From: Drancourtella massiliensis
GTDB lineage: Bacteria; Bacillota; Clostridia; Lachnospirales; Lachnospiraceae
Reading direction: 5' to 3'
Length of the DNA: 64,000 nucleotides
Assembly: GCF_016900655.1 (NCBI RefSeq)
Contig: NZ_JACJKH010000014.1
Location: 1-64,000, forward strand
Shown here: piece after piece, positions 43,533 to 52,680 of the stretch
Position numbering within the stretch: position 1 is the first letter of the stretch
Layout: each line of letters starts with the position of its first letter
Made by a program: the position numbers and the translations under genes
The notes under the pieces: model-generated
The model's database searches: none
The model's input: only the letters and a program-made list of their open reading frames with translations
Told to the model about the DNA's origin: nothing

Positions 43533-44267
43533 TCATACCATATCCGCGTTTTTCTCAATCGTTTCCTTAATAATCGCTTCAAAATACGGCGCGAGATGTT
43601 TTCTTGTCTCCTTGTCCAGATCTTTCGGATATACCGGCTTCCCGTACTCTACGACCACATGAGTCTTCCGGACAAACGGAAGATGGGCTTCAAAAATCTG
43701 AGCGGTATTATTCAAACTGATCGGGACAATCGCACATCCCGCCTTTTCCGCAATCTTAAAGGACCCCTCTTTAAAAGGAAGAAGACTTAACTCTTCTCCG
43801 GTATTTCTCGTTCCTTCCGGGAAAATACAGATGGAAATCCCGCTCTTTACATAGTCAATCGCCTGAAGAATCGTTTTCATGCCCTGCTTCGGATCTTCGC
43901 GGTCCAGAAACAGGCAGTATACATACTTCATCCAGGTGGAGAGAAGAGGAATCTTCTCCATCTCCTTTTTGGCAACATATCCAGTGAGCCGCGGGCATCT
44001 GGAATAGGTCAGCAGAATATCGAAATAACTTCTGTGATTTCCCACAAACAGGACCGGCTCATCCGGAATATTCTCAAGTCCGATCACCGTAGCATCTACG
44101 CCCGCGATTTTCAGGATACATTTAAAACCCCACTGCACAATCCGCAGGGAAGAAAGATCGCGCATCTGCCGGTTTTTCTTTCCGATCAGCCATTCCACAA
44201 AAAAGACCGGTATGGAAAGAATCAGATAGACAACCAGATAAATGACAATACAGATAAAGCGAATCAT
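43533..44267 (-). CDS. plsC: 1-acyl-sn-glycerol-3-phosphate acyltransferase
   Basis: A 244-residue membrane-bound acyltransferase: N-terminal helix (ICIVIYLVVYLILSIPVFFV), catalytic NHRSYFD (HxxxxD) near 78-84, and FPEGTRNTGE near 149. It makes phosphatidate. Start follows AAAGGAGCG. Convergent with the HPr-like gene. Confidence 0.88.
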   Translation of the reverse strand: MIRFICIVIYLVVYLILSIPVFFVEWLIGKKNRQMRDLSSLRIVQWGFKCILKIAGVDATVIGLENIPDEPVLFVGNHRSYFDILLTYSRCPRLTGYVAKKEMEKIPLLSTWMKYVYCLFLDREDPKQGMKTILQAIDYVKSGISICIFPEGTRNTGEELSLLPFKEGSFKIAEKAGCAIVPISLNNTAQIFEAHLPFVRKTHVVVEYGKPVYPKDLDKETRKHLAPYFEAIIKETIEKNADMV

Positions 44268-44435
44268 GGGGATACGCTCCTTTCCATAAAATTTAATAGA
44301 CAGTATGTCGAAAAAAGACGTACTTACAAAGTAACACTATTATACTATAAAAATGCGCGAAAAGAAATCAAGATTTGGTATTTTTTATGGGAAGTTTGTG
44401 TAAGATGATAAAGAGAAACTGCAGGATCGCATGGA

Positions 44436-44867
44436 ATGAGCAAAAAAGCAGGAAATTTCCGAAAAATCATCTTCTCCTGTACTGCAGTCTTCCTGATTTT
44501 ATGCATGTCCGGATGCTCTGTCACGGACCTGGGAGGAACGAAAAAGCAGGAGCTGGACTTTACGGTCCTGGAAAAGGAAGACATACCGGAGGAATTAAAG
44601 ACTCAAATCGAAGAGAAAAAGGACGAACCGATGAAGCTGACGTATACGGACCAGGGACAGATGTACCTTGTCAGAGGGTATGGAAAAAAGGAGAGCAGCG
44701 GATACAGCATTGAGGTAAAAGAACTTTACGAGACCGAAAACGCCGTCCATATCCGCACGGAGCTGAAAGGACCGGGAGAAAAGGAACAGGTCATCGAAAA
44801 ACACACATGGCCTTATCTTGTCGTGAAACTGGATTATCAGGACAGACATGTTGTCTTTGAAGAATGA
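44436..44867 (+). CDS. PrcB-like lipoprotein
   Basis: A 143-residue secreted lipoprotein: basic start, hydrophobic segment and lipobox LCMSGCS at about residues 22-28, then a PrcB-type domain (KLTYTDQGQMYLVRGYGKKE, WPYLVVKLDY). Such proteins associate with envelope proteases. It ends 12 bases before the DUF3794-LysM gene, and the next ribosome binding site lies in the gap at its stop, so the two are coupled. Confidence 0.7.
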   Translation: MSKKAGNFRKIIFSCTAVFLILCMSGCSVTDLGGTKKQELDFTVLEKEDIPEELKTQIEEKKDEPMKLTYTDQGQMYLVRGYGKKESSGYSIEVKELYETENAVHIRTELKGPGEKEQVIEKHTWPYLVVKLDYQDRHVVFEE

Positions 44868-44878
44868 GGAGGTTCCCT

Positions 44879-46438
44879 ATGGAGTTGGTAAAAAAACAGA
44901 TTATGAAACAATGGAGCGGAAAGCCGGTGACAGACCAGTTTCTGATTGATGAAGACTACAATGTGCCGGACAACAAAAAGGATATCAAAAAAGTCATGCA
45001 AAGCGAAGGAACGCTGCGGATCGAGGAAATCCGAAAGGTGGATCATTATGTAAAAATCCATGGAAAGCTGATGTTCAAAATTCTCTATGTCACCGATGAG
45101 GCGGATGAAAAGATGGCAGAACTCTCCGGACAGTTCCCGTTTGAAGAGATGGTTTACACAGAAGAGGAACGGGGAGACTGGCTGATCCGAAGCACCAGAA
45201 CCGATGTGACGGCGGTGATGATCCATTCCAGAAAGCTCAATATCCGGACCATGGCGGAGATGGTGCTGGTTCCGGAAGCCGGAGAGGAAGGCGAATTGAC
45301 GATAGACGTGGACGGCGTCGACCGGTGCTGTAAGAAAAAGGAGACCCGGAAGATTCTGAAGATGCTGACCTCCATCCGTGATACATACCGGATCAAAGAG
45401 GAAATCCACCTTCCGAAAGGGAAAGAAAATATTGCCTCCCTTCTGTGGACGGATATCAAACCGCAACGGCTGGATACGAAACTGATACAGGACGGACTGA
45501 TCGTGGAAGGGGAGCTGCTTGTTTTTGCCTTTTATGAGACGCCGGATGAGACATTGAACTGGATCGAGGAGCCGGTACGCTTTGAGGGAAGGATCCCTTG
45601 TCCGGGAGCGGATGAGACAATGTTCCACCAGATCGACAGTGCTTTTACCGACGAAAACGCGGAAGTGCGGCTGGATGAGGACGGAGAAATGCGGATCATC
45701 GGCATTGAGGCATCGCTGGAGGTAAAAGCCTCCGTCTTCGAGGAGGAAGAAGTGGAAATTCTCCAGGATCTGTATTCCTTAAGCTGCAGTCTGACCGCTG
45801 AAAAAGAGAAGGCGGAATATGAGCAGATGGTGATGCAGAACCACCTGAAATGCAGCGTCAGCGAGACCCTTTCCCTGCCGGAACTCAAAGACAATATTTT
45901 TCAGATCTGCCATACGTCGGGTAGCCTTGAAATTGTCCGGACGGAAGCGAAAGAAGAAGGAATTCAGGTAGAAGGAATCCTCCACATCGGATTTTTGTAT
46001 GTCAAGCCGGATGATGATATTCCGTTTGACACCTGGCAGGGCATGGTCCCGTTTTCCTGTATGCTGGAATGCAATGAAATGTATCCGGATATCCGCTGTT
46101 CCTTAAACGGCTGCATCGAACAGCTGACAGTCAACCTTCTGGGACAGGGGAAAGCGGAGATTAAGGCTGCCGTCTGCTTCCGGGCGCTGGTAAGGAAACC
46201 GGTGGAAATCGAAAATATCAAAGGCATTACCATGGAAGAACGCTCGATGGAAGAACTGGCAAAGAGACCGGGTATTGTAGGGTATGCAGTCAAAGACGGA
46301 GATGATCTGTTCTCCCTTGCCAAGCGGTTCGGAACGACCGAAGAGAGCATCTGTGAGGTCAATGGAATCGAGAAGGAAAAAGGACTGCGTCCAGGTGAGA
46401 GGATATTGATTTTTAAGGAAAATTTGAGTATACTATAA
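44879..46438 (+). CDS. DUF3794 (SPOCS) repeats with C-terminal LysM
   Basis: A 519-residue protein with three DUF3794/SPOCS-like beta domains over residues 20-450, each with alternating acidic strands, and one LysM domain at the end (YAVKDGDDLFSLAKRFGTTE, EVNGIEKEKGLRPGERILI). Proteins of this layout are tied to spore-coat or cortex assembly in Clostridia. ATG 44879 is chosen from GAGGAGGTTCCCT; an ATG 15 bases earlier overlaps that site. No signal peptide. Confidence 0.8.
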   Translation: MELVKKQIMKQWSGKPVTDQFLIDEDYNVPDNKKDIKKVMQSEGTLRIEEIRKVDHYVKIHGKLMFKILYVTDEADEKMAELSGQFPFEEMVYTEEERGDWLIRSTRTDVTAVMIHSRKLNIRTMAEMVLVPEAGEEGELTIDVDGVDRCCKKKETRKILKMLTSIRDTYRIKEEIHLPKGKENIASLLWTDIKPQRLDTKLIQDGLIVEGELLVFAFYETPDETLNWIEEPVRFEGRIPCPGADETMFHQIDSAFTDENAEVRLDEDGEMRIIGIEASLEVKASVFEEEEVEILQDLYSLSCSLTAEKEKAEYEQMVMQNHLKCSVSETLSLPELKDNIFQICHTSGSLEIVRTEAKEEGIQVEGILHIGFLYVKPDDDIPFDTWQGMVPFSCMLECNEMYPDIRCSLNGCIEQLTVNLLGQGKAEIKAAVCFRALVRKPVEIENIKGITMEERSMEELAKRPGIVGYAVKDGDDLFSLAKRFGTTEESICEVNGIEKEKGLRPGERILIFKENLSIL

Positions 46439-46460
46439 GAAAATGTATACAAAATACATA

Positions 46461-46488
46461 TTGTCCGTTTCTTCTATATATATAGAAT
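46461..46488 (+). promoter_or_regulatory. Candidate promoter of the ispE operon
   Basis: TTGTCC (46461-46466), 16-bp spacer, TAGAAT (46483-46488), embedded in a TATATATATA tract. Confidence 0.4.
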
Positions 46489-46556
46489 CTTTTATAAGAT
46501 CCAGAACAGGAAGAAAAGGGCAGGAGAGAAAAGAGGATAAACTAAGGAGAGATTGG

Positions 46557-47444
46557 ATGGAACGAATTCAGTTAAAAGCACTTGGAAAGATTAATCTGGG
46601 GCTCGATGTACTTGGAAGAAGAGAAAACGGATATCACGATGTCAGGATGATCATGCAGACCGTCTACCTGTATGATGAGGTCACGCTGGAAAAGCGGAAA
46701 GAGCCTGGCATTACCGTTGCATCCAATCTCGTTTTTTTGCCGACGGATGAAAGCAACATTGCGTTTCGTGCAGCAAAGATTCTGCTGGATGAATTTGGAG
46801 AAAAGCACGGAGTTTCCATCACGTTGAAAAAGCACATTCCGGTGGCGGCAGGGATGGCAGGCGGAAGCGCGGACGCCGCCGCCGTGCTCTTCGGGATGAA
46901 CCGGCTTTTCGGATGGAAATTAAGTGAAAAAGAACTGATGGAGCGCGGGGTCACACTTGGCGCGGATGTCCCGTACTGTATCATGCGGGGAACGGCTCTG
47001 GCAGAAGGAATCGGGGAAAAGCTTACCCGCCTTCCGGCCATGCCAAAATGCCACGTTCTCATTGCAAAACCGCCCATCAGCGTCTCCACAAAGATGGTCT
47101 ACGAAAAGCTGGATTCTTCTGCCATCGTGGATCATCCGGACATTGACGGAATCATCGAAGGACTTCGGGCAAAAGACGTCACCCGTGTGGCCGGCTCGAT
47201 GGGAAATGTCCTGGAGAGTGTGACAGAGAAACAGTACCCGGTGATCACGCAGATCAAAGAAGAGATGCTTCGCGGCGGAGCCATGAACGCCATGATGAGC
47301 GGAAGTGGACCTACCGTATTCGGCCTGTTCAGGGAACGCAGTATGGCAAAGAAAACAGCGGAACAGATTCGACAGAAGGGATTTGCAAGACAGATTTACA
47401 CAACAACCATTCACAATGTACGAAAGAACAGGAGGAACGATTGA
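46557..47444 (+). CDS. ispE: 4-diphosphocytidyl-2-C-methyl-D-erythritol kinase
   Basis: A 295-residue GHMP kinase of the MEP isoprenoid pathway: start KALGKINLGLDV with catalytic Lys, ATP loop PVAAGMAGGSADAAAVL near 95, and MSGSGPTVFG near 253. ATG 46557 follows AAGGAGA. The stop overlaps the start of the GntR gene (ATGA). Confidence 0.94.
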   Translation: MERIQLKALGKINLGLDVLGRRENGYHDVRMIMQTVYLYDEVTLEKRKEPGITVASNLVFLPTDESNIAFRAAKILLDEFGEKHGVSITLKKHIPVAAGMAGGSADAAAVLFGMNRLFGWKLSEKELMERGVTLGADVPYCIMRGTALAEGIGEKLTRLPAMPKCHVLIAKPPISVSTKMVYEKLDSSAIVDHPDIDGIIEGLRAKDVTRVAGSMGNVLESVTEKQYPVITQIKEEMLRGGAMNAMMSGSGPTVFGLFRERSMAKKTAEQIRQKGFARQIYTTTIHNVRKNRRND

Positions 47445-48136
47445 TGGAAGCAGATTTTGGAGCAGAAATGAATGAGTATCTTCCGCTGCGCGACGTGGTG
47501 TTCAATACACTCCGCCAGGCGATTTTGAGAGGAGAGTTAAAGCCGGGAGAACGGCTGATGGAAGTCCAGCTTGCGAAAAAGCTGGGCGTGAGCCGTACAC
47601 CGATCCGTGAGGCGATCCGGAAGCTGGAGCTGGAAGGGCTGGTACTGATGATTCCGCGAAGAGGAGCAGAAGTGGCGGAAATCACGGAGAAAAGCATGCG
47701 GGACGTGCTGGAAGTCAGACGGGCGCTGGAAGTGCTTGCGGTCAGCCTGAGCTGCGAGCGGATCACAAAGGAGCAGATTGAAGAGCTCAAAAAGGCGGCG
47801 GAAGAGTTTGACCGGTCGCTGACATCTGATGATGTGACAAGGACTGCCGAGGCAGACGTCCACTTCCACGACATCATTTACAACTCTACAGAAAACCAGA
47901 GACTGATCCAGCTTCTGAACAATCTGGGAGAGCAGATGTACCGGTACCGGGTGGAATACTTAAAGCACCGGGAATTCCATCCGCAGATTTCAAAAGAGCA
48001 CAAAGAGCTGATCACCTATCTGGAAGCAGGCGCAAAAGAGCAGGCGGAAGAAAAAATCGGCGTACACATCGACAAGCAGGCAAGAACCGTGCTTGAGACG
48101 ATCCGCCGGAATAAAAATCCGGAAAAAGCAGAATAA
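47444..48136 (+). CDS. GntR/FadR-family (FCD) transcriptional regulator
   Basis: A 230-residue regulator: winged helix (LMEVQLAKKLGVSRTPIREA, about 35-54) and an all-helical FCD domain with metal-binding pattern (RTAEADVHFHDIIYN near 130, HRE/HKEL near 175-185). Translationally coupled to ispE, an arrangement common in Lachnospiraceae. Target unknown. Confidence 0.87.
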   Translation: MEADFGAEMNEYLPLRDVVFNTLRQAILRGELKPGERLMEVQLAKKLGVSRTPIREAIRKLELEGLVLMIPRRGAEVAEITEKSMRDVLEVRRALEVLAVSLSCERITKEQIEELKKAAEEFDRSLTSDDVTRTAEADVHFHDIIYNSTENQRLIQLLNNLGEQMYRYRVEYLKHREFHPQISKEHKELITYLEAGAKEQAEEKIGVHIDKQARTVLETIRRNKNPEKAE

Positions 48137-48155
48137 ATCAACCAGATCCGGCAAT

Positions 48156-48184
48156 ACTCCCGTTAGTAATGGAAACAACGGGAG
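48156..48184 (+). promoter_or_regulatory. Hairpin overlapping the spoIIR ribosome binding site
   Basis: CTCCCGTT (from 48157) pairs with AACGGGAG, whose GGGAG is part of the spoIIR ribosome binding site. It could limit translation. Confidence 0.4.
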
Positions 48185-48195
48185 GGACATGGATC

Positions 48196-48816
48196 ATGGA
48201 AAAACGAAGAAATCTCATCATGGCAGCGTTAGCTGTCATGATTTCGCTGATGCTGACTGCGTGTGTCTGGCGCACGGAGACAGTCAGCGCAAAAGTAGAG
48301 AAAACACAGGAGCACATGGCAGAGGAAGTGCTGCGCTTCCATGTGCTTGCAAACAGCGACAGCAAAGAGGACCAGAACCTGAAAATGAAAGTAAAGGATA
48401 CGGTTGTCTCCTGGATGGAAGAAGAGATGGATACAGAAAGCCTTGCACAGACAAAAGCATTTATCCGCTCCCACCTTCCGCAGATCGAAGCACTTGCCGA
48501 AGAGACCATCCAGAAGGAAGGATATTCCTATCCGGTCCGGGCATCCCTTGAGTGGACAGCCTTCCCGGAAAAGACCTACGGGGATATCACCTTTCCGGCC
48601 GGAACGTATGAAGCGCTCCGGATCCAGATCGGGGAAGCAAAAGGGCACAACTGGTGGTGTGTTCTGTATCCGAGCCTTTGCTTTATCGACAGCGTCCATG
48701 CGGTCGTCCCGGAAAAAGGGAAAAAGCAGCTGGAACATGTCCTGACAGAAGAGGAATATGAGATGGTGACAGCGACATCAAAATTCAAAATCAAATGGTT
48801 CTTCTTCGGATCATAA
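48196..48816 (+). CDS. spoIIR: Stage II sporulation protein R
   Basis: A 206-residue secreted signalling protein that activates SpoIIGA and hence sigma-E in the mother cell. Recognised by RFHVLANSDSKEDQNLKMKV near residue 47 and WWCVLYPSLCF near 153. An N-terminal hydrophobic segment with LTAC resembles a lipobox. ATG 48196 follows GGGAGGG. Marks the organism as a spore former by descent. Confidence 0.92.
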   Translation: MEKRRNLIMAALAVMISLMLTACVWRTETVSAKVEKTQEHMAEEVLRFHVLANSDSKEDQNLKMKVKDTVVSWMEEEMDTESLAQTKAFIRSHLPQIEALAEETIQKEGYSYPVRASLEWTAFPEKTYGDITFPAGTYEALRIQIGEAKGHNWWCVLYPSLCFIDSVHAVVPEKGKKQLEHVLTEEEYEMVTATSKFKIKWFFFGS

Positions 48817-48856
48817 AGAAAAAGTACTTCAGGACAAAAGACGAAAGGGAAAAGGA

Positions 48857-50044
48857 ATGACAGAATTTTTAGTAAGACGGTTTGTAAAAAACTACGAACA
48901 GACAGAGACGGTTGCGGTGCGGACAGCCTACGGAGTACTGGCAAGTGTGGTGGGTATCCTCTGCAATGTCTTTCTCTTTCTTGTAAAAGGAGCCGTGGGA
49001 ATTATACTTCACAGTATTTCCGTTACGGCAGACGCATTCAACAATCTTTCCGATGCCGGATCATCGATCATCGGTCTCGTCGGGGTCAAGATGGCGGAAA
49101 AGCCCGCCGATGAGGAACATCCCTTCGGGCACGGGCGGATCGAGTATATCGCGGCACTGGTTGTGGCATTTATCGTACTGCAGGTAGGCTTTACCTTCCT
49201 GAAAGACGCCGTTGGGAGAATCCGGAATCCGGAGATCCTCAGCTTCAATACCATTTCTGTTGTCATATTGATTCTGTCCATCGGAGTCAAGCTGTGGATG
49301 GCGGCGTTTAACCGAAAGCTTGGAAAAAGGATTGATTCTAAAGTCATGATGGCCACGGCAGCCGATGCCATGGGAGATGTGGCAACGACAACGGCGACAA
49401 TACTTTCTGTATTATTTTTCCGTGTGACAGGCATCAATATCGACGGTTTCGTCGGAATCGGCGTGGCACTCGTTGTCATGTGGGCCGGAATCGGAATCGC
49501 AAAAGATACACTGGAACCATTGATCGGGGAAGCGGTCCCGCAGGAAACTTTCGATGAAATCACCAGATTTGTGGAATCTTACGACGGCATTGTCGGGACA
49601 CACGATCTGCTGGTACATAATTACGGACCGGGACGAAGCATGGCTTCCATTCATGCGGAAGTGCCAAATGACGTGAATATCGAAGTTTCCCACGAGATCA
49701 TCGACCGGATCGAGCGGGACGCCAGAAAATATCTGGGCATCTATCTTCTGATCCACATGGATCCGATTGAGACAAAAGATCAGGATGTGCTTCAGATCCG
49801 GGAAAAGGTGGAACACATTGTGGCCGAGACCGCTCCGGAAGCAAGCATTCATGACTTCCGTATGGTGCCGGGCGAACATCAGATCAATCTGATCTTTGAC
49901 ATGGTGATGCCCCACGGGTATGATAAAGAAGAGGAAAATACACTGCTTCATCTGGTGATGGAGAAAATCCGTCATCTGGACGAGCGGTATCAATGCGTAA
50001 TTACGATGGAAAAAAGCTATGTGGCAGAATCAAAAGAAAAGTAA
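48857..50044 (+). CDS. Cation diffusion facilitator
   Basis: A 395-residue CDF-family exporter with six helices and a long C-terminal cytoplasmic domain. Metal-site motifs are SVTADAFNNLSDAGSS near 54 and HPFGHGRIEY near 93, plus AADAMGDVATTT near 170. Likely Zn, Mn or Fe efflux by proton antiport. Confidence 0.9.
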   Translation: MTEFLVRRFVKNYEQTETVAVRTAYGVLASVVGILCNVFLFLVKGAVGIILHSISVTADAFNNLSDAGSSIIGLVGVKMAEKPADEEHPFGHGRIEYIAALVVAFIVLQVGFTFLKDAVGRIRNPEILSFNTISVVILILSIGVKLWMAAFNRKLGKRIDSKVMMATAADAMGDVATTTATILSVLFFRVTGINIDGFVGIGVALVVMWAGIGIAKDTLEPLIGEAVPQETFDEITRFVESYDGIVGTHDLLVHNYGPGRSMASIHAEVPNDVNIEVSHEIIDRIERDARKYLGIYLLIHMDPIETKDQDVLQIREKVEHIVAETAPEASIHDFRMVPGEHQINLIFDMVMPHGYDKEEENTLLHLVMEKIRHLDERYQCVITMEKSYVAESKEK

Positions 50045-50056
50045 AAGAGGGATGAT

Positions 50057-50818
50057 ATGTACGAGGTGAAATCAAGAGTACGGCTCAGTGAAGTGTCGGA
50101 CAACGGATGCATGACACTTCCGGGCATAATCAATTCGTTCCAGGACGCAAGCATCTTTCAGTCGGAGGATCTTGGCGTAGGAACGAAGTATCTCGAAGAA
50201 CAGAAAAAAGCATGGGTGCTTTCTTCCTGGCAGGTAGAAATCCTGCGCTATCCAAAACTTGGAGAAGAAATCCGGACCTGCACCTGGCCGACCGGATTCC
50301 ACGGATTCTTCGGTGACCGGAACTTTGTCATGAAGGATCAAAATGGAGAAGTCACGGCGTATGCCAACTCAATCTGGGTTTACATGGATCTGGCATCCGG
50401 ACGTCCGACCCGGCCTTCCGAAGAGGAGATCAGCCGTTACGGGATGGAAGAGCCGTATCCGATGGAATATGCATCCCGGAAAGTGCCGATGCCGGAAGGA
50501 GGAGTCAAAACGTCTCGGATCAAAGTCAGGAAGTATCATATTGACACGAACCATCACGTCAACAACTGCCAGTATGTGCAGATGGCGGTGGAACTTCTGG
50601 AAGAAAACGGGATGGAGCCGGACTTTTCCGGCCTGCGGGTAGAATATAAAAAATCAGCAGTTTACGGGGACATTCTTTATCCGTCATACAAGATACAGGA
50701 CGGCATTTCGACGGTAGCGCTTGGGGATGAGAATGGAAAACCGTATGCGGTTGTGGAGCTAAAGCATAAAGGAGAACAGAACGATGAAATTGGGCGAAAA
50801 GCAAGTATTGACGATTGA
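50057..50818 (+). CDS. Acyl-ACP thioesterase
   Basis: A 253-residue FatA/FatB-like enzyme with two hotdog folds. The second holds IDTNHHVNNCQYVQMA near residue 165, with the Asn/His catalytic pair. It releases fatty acids from ACP. It follows the CDF gene by 12 bp and overlaps the cvfB-like gene by 35 bases. Confidence 0.85.
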   Translation: MYEVKSRVRLSEVSDNGCMTLPGIINSFQDASIFQSEDLGVGTKYLEEQKKAWVLSSWQVEILRYPKLGEEIRTCTWPTGFHGFFGDRNFVMKDQNGEVTAYANSIWVYMDLASGRPTRPSEEEISRYGMEEPYPMEYASRKVPMPEGGVKTSRIKVRKYHIDTNHHVNNCQYVQMAVELLEENGMEPDFSGLRVEYKKSAVYGDILYPSYKIQDGISTVALGDENGKPYAVVELKHKGEQNDEIGRKASIDD

Positions 50819-51611
50819 AAAGCAGGTAGACTTCGGAGTATATCTGGGAACGGAAGAGGAGCATGTCCTTCTTCCGAAAAAACAGGTACCGAAAGGGGCA
50901 GAGCTGGGAGATCCTGTGGAAGTCTTTTTATACAAAGATTCCAGAGACCGTCTCATTGCAACGACAAATGAGCCGAAGCTCACCCTCGGAGAACTGGCGG
51001 TGCTGGAAGTGATCGATACCGGAAAGAACGGCGCATTCCTCGACTGGGGACTGGAAAAGGATCTCTTCCTTCCATTCAGGGAGCAGACCGGACCGGTGAA
51101 AAAGGGCGATCACGTTCTGGTAAGCCTTTACATTGACAAAAGCTCCCGCCTGTGCGCGACCATGAAAGTCTACGAAAAGCTGTCCTGCGATTCCCCGTAC
51201 CAGAAAGACGATATGGTGGAAGGAATTGTCTACGAACTCAGTGACCGCTTCGGTGTCTTCGTGGCGGTAGACGGAAAATACTCTGCCCTGATCCCGAAAC
51301 GGGAAGTGTACCATTCCTACCGGGTAGGCGAGACGATCCGTGCCAGAGTATCTGCAGTCAAAGACAACGGAAAACTGGATTTAAGCGTGCGGGAAAAAGC
51401 ATTCATCCAGATGGATGTAGACGCGGCAAAACTGATGGACTACATGGAAAAACATGGCGGCCGGATTCCATTTACGGATAAGGCGGCGCCGGAAACGATC
51501 CGCAAGGAATTTGAGATGAGCAAAAACGAATTCAAACGGGCGGTGGGACGCCTCTTGAAAGAGAAAAAGATTGAAATCAGGGAAAAGGACATTGTCCTTG
51601 CAGGCAAATAA
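50784..51611 (+). CDS. S1-domain RNA-binding protein, CvfB type
   Basis: A 275-residue protein with tandem S1-like domains: residues 5-60 (VDFGVYLGTEEEHVLLPKKQ), 65-130 (NGAFLDWGLEKDLFLPFREQ), 140-205 (RFGVFVAVDGKYSALIPKRE), then a winged helix that ends in FKRAVGRLLKEKKIEI. CvfB proteins affect RNA turnover and virulence-gene expression. Translationally coupled to the thioesterase. Confidence 0.85.
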   Translation: MKLGEKQVLTIEKQVDFGVYLGTEEEHVLLPKKQVPKGAELGDPVEVFLYKDSRDRLIATTNEPKLTLGELAVLEVIDTGKNGAFLDWGLEKDLFLPFREQTGPVKKGDHVLVSLYIDKSSRLCATMKVYEKLSCDSPYQKDDMVEGIVYELSDRFGVFVAVDGKYSALIPKREVYHSYRVGETIRARVSAVKDNGKLDLSVREKAFIQMDVDAAKLMDYMEKHGGRIPFTDKAAPETIRKEFEMSKNEFKRAVGRLLKEKKIEIREKDIVLAGK

Positions 51612-51653
51612 ATCATATAAGAAACAAACAGGAAAAAGAAAGGAGAAACGCAG

Positions 51654-51887
51654 ATGAAAGTACAGAACATTACGGACATTGACAAATTTTTTGAAGTAGT
51701 GGACAGCTGTAAAGGAAAGGTGGAACTGGTAACAGGAGAGGGTGACAGACTGAATCTCAAATCAAAACTGTCTCAGTATGTATCTCTGGCAAATATCTTT
51801 TCCAACGGCGAGATTCCGGAACTGGAAATCATTGCCTATGAAAAGGAAGATATCGACAAACTCGTATCCTTCATGATTAACGGCTAA
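51654..51887 (+). CDS. Conserved small protein, 77 residues
   Basis: An acidic cytoplasmic protein (start MKVQNITDIDKFFEVVDSCK, ending DKLVSFMING) after AAAGGAGAAACGCAG. HPr-like or polymerase-associated homologues are possible, but I do not recognise it with confidence. It lies 42 bp after cvfB and just before a terminator, closing the conserved block next to the accessory island. Confidence 0.65.
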   Translation: MKVQNITDIDKFFEVVDSCKGKVELVTGEGDRLNLKSKLSQYVSLANIFSNGEIPELEIIAYEKEDIDKLVSFMING

Positions 51888-51915
51888 GAAAACAAAACAG
51901 AATCAAAGAAAGCAG

Positions 51916-51942
51916 GGCGGAAGATCAGATCTTCCGCCTTTT
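51916..51942 (+). terminator. Terminator before the accessory island
   Basis: GGCGGAAGATC-A-GATCTTCCGCC, then TTTT. Confidence 0.8.
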
Positions 51943-51954
51943 CAACATATTTGG

Positions 51955-52054
51955 CGAGGACAGAAAAATACCAAAAGGAAAAGGGAGAATTCGAGGACAA
52001 AAATGATGATTTCGAGGACAAAAGGGCGAAAATTAGCGAAAAATGTAGTACAAT
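51955..52054 (+). promoter_or_regulatory. LytTR-type operator repeats and promoter P1
   Basis: CGAGGACA occurs at 51955, 51992 and 52013. The last two are exactly 21 bp apart, two helical turns, as in AgrA/PlnC-type operators. They end just upstream of an AT-rich spacer and a -10 TACAAT at 52049-52054 (TG just upstream). The regulator gene lies in the operon that this promoter drives. Confidence 0.7.
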
Positions 52055-52101
52055 TTCATCAGGACGAAAAGATAGTTAAGCTGAGGGCGCAGGGAGAAAA
52101 A

Positions 52102-52680
52102 ATGAAATTTGCCAAAGTAGAAGTCGAAGGAATCAAACTTGCGGTCTCAAAATTTTACAAAACGGATGCACTTCAGTGCAGGAAAATCTTATTAGAGAGT
52201 ATTCAGTGGCTGAGGGATCGGTATGAGCGTTTGAAAGAGAAAGAAGATCTCAAGAAAGCGCTCTGCCACATGGAAGCGTATGGAGAGCTTGGCTTTTCAT
52301 ACGACGATGTAAAAGATGAGGCGGAAGAGATCTTCGGCCTGCTGGAAGCGGACAAGGAGGTGAGAAAAGAGTTTCGGATACATTTCTGCGAGAAAGTCGT
52401 AGTCAGCAAAAGCAGAGTCAACCAGCTACTCGGCAGGTGGAATCCAGCCCGGCATTCCATGCGGATCGGCGATGCGGTGGATGATATCATCCGGAAAGTG
52501 ACAGAGCAGGAGGAGGGAATCTTCCTCTATCACTGCGGAAGAAAGATTGCCGGAGACGGGGAAGACGGACTGTGGGAGCATACTTTCCGCCTTCAAATAC
52601 AGGATGGAGAAGCAATTTTCCACGATGTCAATCAGAACCGATATTATCTGCTATTGAAGGAGAAAAAATCACATGTTTAA
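52102..52680 (+). CDS. Unrecognised 192-residue protein heading the lanthipeptide operon
   Basis: A soluble, charged protein starting MKFAKVEVEGIKLAVSKFYK, no signal peptide or membrane segment. It is helical and Lys/Glu-rich through residue 110, then has a more globular half (EGIFLYHCGRKIAGDG, YYLLLKEKK). ATG 52102 is chosen because AGGGAG precedes it and because a longer frame from 52003 would start inside the operator repeats. Its stop overlaps the response-regulator start. I do not recognise the family; its place as first gene of a self-regulated operon suggests a regulatory or accessory role. Confidence 0.65.
   Translation: MKFAKVEVEGIKLAVSKFYKTDALQCRKILLESIQWLRDRYERLKEKEDLKKALCHMEAYGELGFSYDDVKDEAEEIFGLLEADKEVRKEFRIHFCEKVVVSKSRVNQLLGRWNPARHSMRIGDAVDDIIRKVTEQEEGIFLYHCGRKIAGDGEDGLWEHTFRLQIQDGEAIFHDVNQNRYYLLLKEKKSHV

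Noticed and set aside
52003-52101. Upstream start for the 192-residue protein
   Set aside because: It would begin inside the operator repeats, before the -10, and lacks a ribosome binding site.
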